The notes under the pieces were generated by a model. The model did no database searches. It saw nothing but the letters and a program-made list of their open reading frames with translations, and was not told where the DNA came from. Shown here in pieces: positions 61,134-64,000 of a stretch of 64,000 nucleotides of DNA (positions are counted from its first letter, which is position 1; every line of letters starts with the position of its first letter). A program made the position numbers and the translations under genes. The DNA lies in NCBI GenBank assembly GCA_002406015.1, contig DHMX01000014.1:62001-126000 (forward strand), given 5' to 3'. Origin of the DNA: Lachnospiraceae bacterium UBA4631 (GTDB lineage Bacteria > Bacillota > Clostridia > Lachnospirales > Lachnospiraceae).

Positions 61134-61520
61134 ATGGAACTGTCCATTGTACAACTGGTGTTAATTGCGGTTGTGGGAATGCTGATTGCACTGACATTTC
61201 GAAAGCAGCAAGCGGACATGAGTGTTATAGTAAGCATCGGTATCTGCTTATTGCTTATGTTTTTTATGGTACAGGCATTCGATGCATTGGTATCATTTAT
61301 ACAGAAAATATCCGGCTATATGAATCTGGAATATGTGGGGGTACTGTTAAAATTAATAGGAATTGCATACGTGTGTGAATTTGCCTCCAGTCTGTGTAAG
61401 GATGCCGGGTATCAGGCTATTTCCGGACAGATAGAGGTGGCAGGCAGGGTAGCAATGATGATTATTACCATACCGGTCATGCTGGCAATCATAGATACCA
61501 TTGAGCAGTTCTTAAAGTAG
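61134..61520 (+). CDS. spoIIIAD: Stage III sporulation protein AD
   Basis: This 128-residue membrane protein has three or four helices and the family patterns FRKQQADMSVIVSI, YVGVLLKLIGIAYVCEFASS (given in part) and KDAGYQAISGQIEVAGRV. Normal length. It sits between AC and AE in the conserved order. Confidence 0.93.
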   Translation: MELSIVQLVLIAVVGMLIALTFRKQQADMSVIVSIGICLLLMFFMVQAFDALVSFIQKISGYMNLEYVGVLLKLIGIAYVCEFASSLCKDAGYQAISGQIEVAGRVAMMIITIPVMLAIIDTIEQFLK

Positions 61521-61538
61521 CGGGAAGGGGCTTTTAGT

Positions 61539-62756
61539 ATGTTGAGATTAACAGGCTTGGTGAGTGTGGGGATTTGCTTGCTGCTGGCGGCTGACCCTGC
61601 AACCTCGACCCATATAAGCGGTCAGGCAGATGCCAATGCGGACAGCTCCTGTTACACAGATACCGATACGACGGAGGAGCTTACTGCGGAGGAAATACAG
61701 GATGAGTTAATGCAGGGATATGAATTTGATACCTTAAACGAGCTGGTATCGGAATATGGCGGTGATGCAGAGTGGAGCTTCGAGGATATGGTGTCTTCCC
61801 TGATGCAGGGTGATGTGGAGGTTGAGCAAAATGACTGGAAGAAGTATTGCTATGAGATATTCTTAAAGGAGCTGGAAGCCAACATAGGGATTCTGGTGAA
61901 GCTTATTCTGTTGGCAGTCATAACGGCAATCTTTACGAATATGAGCGGAACAGTCGGAAAGGGATTAATCAGTGAAAATGGTTTTTATATTACCTATCTG
62001 ATTATGACGGCATTGTTAATGTCTTCGTTTTACTTAATTTATCAGGTTGCGGAGGATACGGTTACAGACCTGATACAGATTATGGAGGCATTGATTCCCA
62101 CATATATGATGGCAGTCAGCTTCAGCTCCGGCGTTACATCCTCGGCAATCCTGCAAGAGAGTATGGTGCTTGGAATCTCAGCGGTGTCGTGGGGGATTCG
62201 CAAGATAGTATTTCCCTGTATCCAGTTGTTTGTAGTATTGCAGCTTGTCAATAATTTGCAGGAGGAGGATTTCTTTTCAAAATTCGGAGAGCTGATTCAG
62301 ACGGGAGTTAAATGGCTGTTAAAGAGTATTCTGGCGGTTGTGGTGGGAATGAATGCAATAAAGAGTATGCTTGCACCGGCGGCTGATTCGGTGGCGGCAG
62401 CAGCGTTACAGCGTGGCTTGGGAGCTGTTCCCGGTGGACAGGCACTCAATGCGGTGTCCGGTGTGGTAATCGGCTCCGGGATTCTGATTAAGAATGCCAT
62501 CGGGGTCGGCGGAATGCTTTTAATAGCCATGGCGGTGACACTTCCCATCATAAAAATGAGTGTATTTATATTGTCTTATAAATTTATTGCGGCTTTGCTG
62601 CAGCCGATTTCAGATAAACGTATGATTCAGGGCATACAAGGAATCAGTGAGGGCGGACAGTTATTAATGACAGCCGTACTGACAGTAATTGTATTGTTTT
62701 TGCTTTCAATTGCAATCGTTGCGGTCTCAACAAATGTAACCTATTATGCAGGATAA
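61539..62756 (+). CDS. spoIIIAE: Stage III sporulation protein AE
   Basis: This 405-residue polytopic protein has a signal peptide (~1-25), an acidic extracytoplasmic N-terminal region (TEELTAEEIQDEL) and about seven helices. It includes LIPTYMMAVSFSSGVTSSA, AVVVGMNAIKSM and PLLKMSV-like PIIKMSVFILSYKF. It is the large membrane component of the SpoIIIA complex. Length is normal. Confidence 0.94.
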   Translation: MLRLTGLVSVGICLLLAADPATSTHISGQADANADSSCYTDTDTTEELTAEEIQDELMQGYEFDTLNELVSEYGGDAEWSFEDMVSSLMQGDVEVEQNDWKKYCYEIFLKELEANIGILVKLILLAVITAIFTNMSGTVGKGLISENGFYITYLIMTALLMSSFYLIYQVAEDTVTDLIQIMEALIPTYMMAVSFSSGVTSSAILQESMVLGISAVSWGIRKIVFPCIQLFVVLQLVNNLQEEDFFSKFGELIQTGVKWLLKSILAVVVGMNAIKSMLAPAADSVAAAALQRGLGAVPGGQALNAVSGVVIGSGILIKNAIGVGGMLLIAMAVTLPIIKMSVFILSYKFIAALLQPISDKRMIQGIQGISEGGQLLMTAVLTVIVLFLLSIAIVAVSTNVTYYAG

Positions 62757-62787
62757 GCGGCAGGGCTTATAAATGGGGTAGTGGGAT

Positions 62788-62988
62788 ATGGATTATATGG
62801 CAATCATAAAGGAATTTATGAGGAATATTGTAATTTTTGCGGTACTGTCGGCATTTTGTATTCATTTGCTGCCCGGAGAAAAATACCGCAAGTATGCCAG
62901 ATTTGCAATCGGACTGGTATATATCTGTATGGTGCTTGCGGCGGTCGGTCAGCTTTTGGGTATAACAGCTCCCAATTTTGCATTTTAG
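62788..62988 (+). CDS. spoIIIAF: Stage III sporulation protein AF, shortened to its membrane part
   Basis: This 66-residue protein has two membrane helices (FMRNIVIFAVLSAFCIHLL; FAIGLVYICMVLAAVGQLL) separated by the typical LPGEKYRKYARF loop, which is diagnostic of SpoIIIAF. Classical AF is ~160-200 residues with a soluble ring-building domain after the helices. Here a stop follows, and only 66 bp remain before spoIIIAG, so the domain is missing rather than frameshifted. Confidence 0.82.
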   Translation: MDYMAIIKEFMRNIVIFAVLSAFCIHLLPGEKYRKYARFAIGLVYICMVLAAVGQLLGITAPNFAF

Positions 62989-63054
62989 TTATTTTTTATA
63001 AGAAGGTACTAGTTTGCAGGGGAAAATAATATACATGAATAAGGCGGTGAAGGC

Positions 63055-63465
63055 ATGAAGGAATGGTTTTCTCTGGAAAAGTTGAAAACCCTTGGTATGG
63101 ATAAACTACTTATATGGCTGTTGATAGGGGTGTTTTTGCTGGTAATCTGCATACCAACCGGTTCCAAAAAGAAAGAACAGGAGGGATTTACAGGCGGTAA
63201 TGAAGTAGAAACAATGACAGAAACTGAAAATCTGGAGCAGCGATTGGAGGATATGCTGCAAAAAATTCAAGGTGTAGGTAGTGTGAAAGTGATGATTACG
63301 ACTTCGGGGGAATATAATCAGATAGAAGGAGTTGTAGTAGTTGCAGAGGGAGCAGATTCGCCGCAGGTCCGGCAGGATATAATAGAGACCGCACAGGCAT
63401 TATTTCCGATTGCAGCACACAAAATTAAAGTATGTAAAATGATTGAAACGTCTGGAGGGTATTAA
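63055..63465 (+). CDS. spoIIIAG: Stage III sporulation protein AG, compact form
   Basis: This 136-residue protein has one membrane helix (KLLIWLLIGVFLLVICIP, ~17-34), a linker, and a ring-building domain (LEQRLEDMLQKIQGVGSV, KVMITTSGEY, EGVVVVAEGADSPQVRQDI). B. subtilis AG is ~230 residues with a β-insertion between the two strands, which builds the large ring; here the strands are joined by a short loop (NQIE). Start follows GGCGGTGAAGGC. Confidence 0.9.
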   Translation: MKEWFSLEKLKTLGMDKLLIWLLIGVFLLVICIPTGSKKKEQEGFTGGNEVETMTETENLEQRLEDMLQKIQGVGSVKVMITTSGEYNQIEGVVVVAEGADSPQVRQDIIETAQALFPIAAHKIKVCKMIETSGGY

Positions 63466-63469
63466 TTAA

Positions 63470-64000
63470 ATGAAAAAAATAGTGAAAAAGAATCAGATTA
63501 TTATTACGGTATTGGCAGTCATGATTGCGGTTGCCGGATACCTAAGCTTTACCAGTAAGGAAGTCAGTATTATTGATGAAAACGGAAATCCGGTGGATTT
63601 AGCGTCGGGAGAGGCGGTGCAGGAAACCTTACAGGCAGACGGAAATCCGGATGACGCTGCTGCGGGAGAGGCAGAGGGGGCAACCGGCAATTCGGATGAT
63701 GCACAGGTAAGTGCACCGCTGAATGATTCCATCGGAGAAGCGGTTCTGACGAACGCAGAGACTGCAAATGCGACGGCAGCAGCAATTGTAAATGCAAAAT
63801 TAAACCGGGAGCAGAATCGTGCGAAGGAACAGGAATTATTAATGCAGATTGTAAATAATGAGGACCTGGCACAGGAGGCAAAGCAGGAAGCTGTGGATAC
63901 GCTGGTGGCAATGACTGCAATTATGGAGAAGGAATCCATATGTGAGCAACAGCTTATGGCAAAGGGCTTTGAGGATTGTGTTGTATTGATTAGCGAGGAT
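63470..64000 (+). CDS. spoIIIAH: Stage III sporulation protein AH (partial, runs off the window)
   Basis: The frame is open from ATG 63470 to the window edge (177 codons, no stop), behind GGAGGG. It has an N-terminal membrane helix (IIITVLAVMIAVAGYLSF), an acidic linker, and the EscJ/PulG-like ring-building domain (LNREQNRAKEQELLMQIV, AVDTLVAMTAIMEKE, ICEQQLMAKGFEDCVVLI). SpoIIIAH binds SpoIIQ across the forespore gap. Confidence 0.93.
   Translation, partial: MKKIVKKNQIIITVLAVMIAVAGYLSFTSKEVSIIDENGNPVDLASGEAVQETLQADGNPDDAAAGEAEGATGNSDDAQVSAPLNDSIGEAVLTNAETANATAAAIVNAKLNREQNRAKEQELLMQIVNNEDLAQEAKQEAVDTLVAMTAIMEKESICEQQLMAKGFEDCVVLISED

Noticed and set aside
62781..63029. Alternative 82-codon frame overlapping spoIIIAF
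   Set aside because: Its product is Cys/Gly-rich without family features, whereas the frame from 62788 gives the clear SpoIIIAF helices and LPGEKYRKYARF loop.
1..64000. CRISPR arrays, tRNA genes, prophage or transposase genes
   Set aside because: No regularly spaced repeats, cloverleaf-like segments, integrases, terminase/capsid genes or transposase motifs were noticed on reading both strands.

Overview
The window is about 64 kb of chromosome from a low-GC, spore-forming member of the Firmicutes, most likely a Lachnospiraceae-type Clostridia. Supporting evidence: strong GGAGG ribosome binding sites, an intact sigK, the spoIIIAA-AH operon, a Csp-like germination protease, a PdaB-like deacetylase, a Clostridia-type 6S RNA, type A RNase P RNA, an AroE-AroK fusion and a Gram-positive type IV pilus locus without secretin. 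Species cannot be told from sequence reading alone. Nearly all genes are on the + strand.

Layout. (1) 1-8064: chaperone and RNA/protein modification genes: dnaK (3' end), dnaJ, prmA, rsmE, a cysteine desulfurase, thiI and mtaB. (2) 8076-18045: a nine-gene surface-glycan cluster directly behind mtaB. It holds a YfhO-type GT-C transferase, a WecE-type sugar aminotransferase, two four-helix EamA/SMR proteins, an ATP-grasp enzyme, a Gfo/Idh oxidoreductase, a pyruvate-aldolase-like DRE-TIM enzyme, a polyprenyl-phosphate glycosyltransferase and an FkbM methyltransferase. It looks like a three-component (GT2, flippase, GT-C) glycosylation system joined to its own sugar-tailoring enzymes. (3) 18161-23570: a yrzL-yrrO-like housekeeping block (ireB, ruvX, DUF1292, rnjA, ylbF, a catalytic-domain-less MltG, trmR, trhP), then sigK on the minus strand.

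(4) 24407-43753: a complete Gram-positive type IV pilus locus: pilB with a c-di-GMP-binding MshEN domain, pilT, pilC, major pilin, prepilin peptidase, a fused pilM-pilN, pilO, four minor pilin-like genes including an 875-residue PilX-like protein, and a 1752-residue DUF5057-like membrane-anchored surface protein that ends at a terminator. (5) 43994-54424: a mixed region with 6S RNA, a SpoIID/LytB protein, a YihY/BrkB membrane protein, a DivIVA-like coiled-coil protein, a Csp-like subtilisin, a hendecad-repeat lipoprotein, PdaB, an AP2-HNH-AP2 protein and two unknowns. (6) 54572-59287: rnpB (minus), a 3D-domain protein, YqeG, AroE-AroK, AroQ and EF-P. (7) 59412-64000: spoIIIAA to spoIIIAH (AH cut by the window edge), with shortened AF and AG.

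The two most promising leads for new biology are the glycan cluster, with its unusual pairing of aminotransferase, aldolase and ATP-grasp, and the pilus locus, with its PilM-PilN fusion, c-di-GMP-type PilB and giant terminal surface protein. Smaller surprises are a sigK that appears to start at TTG without a pro-sequence behind a SigK-type promoter, an MltG reduced to its non-catalytic part, and reduced SpoIIIAF and SpoIIIAG.
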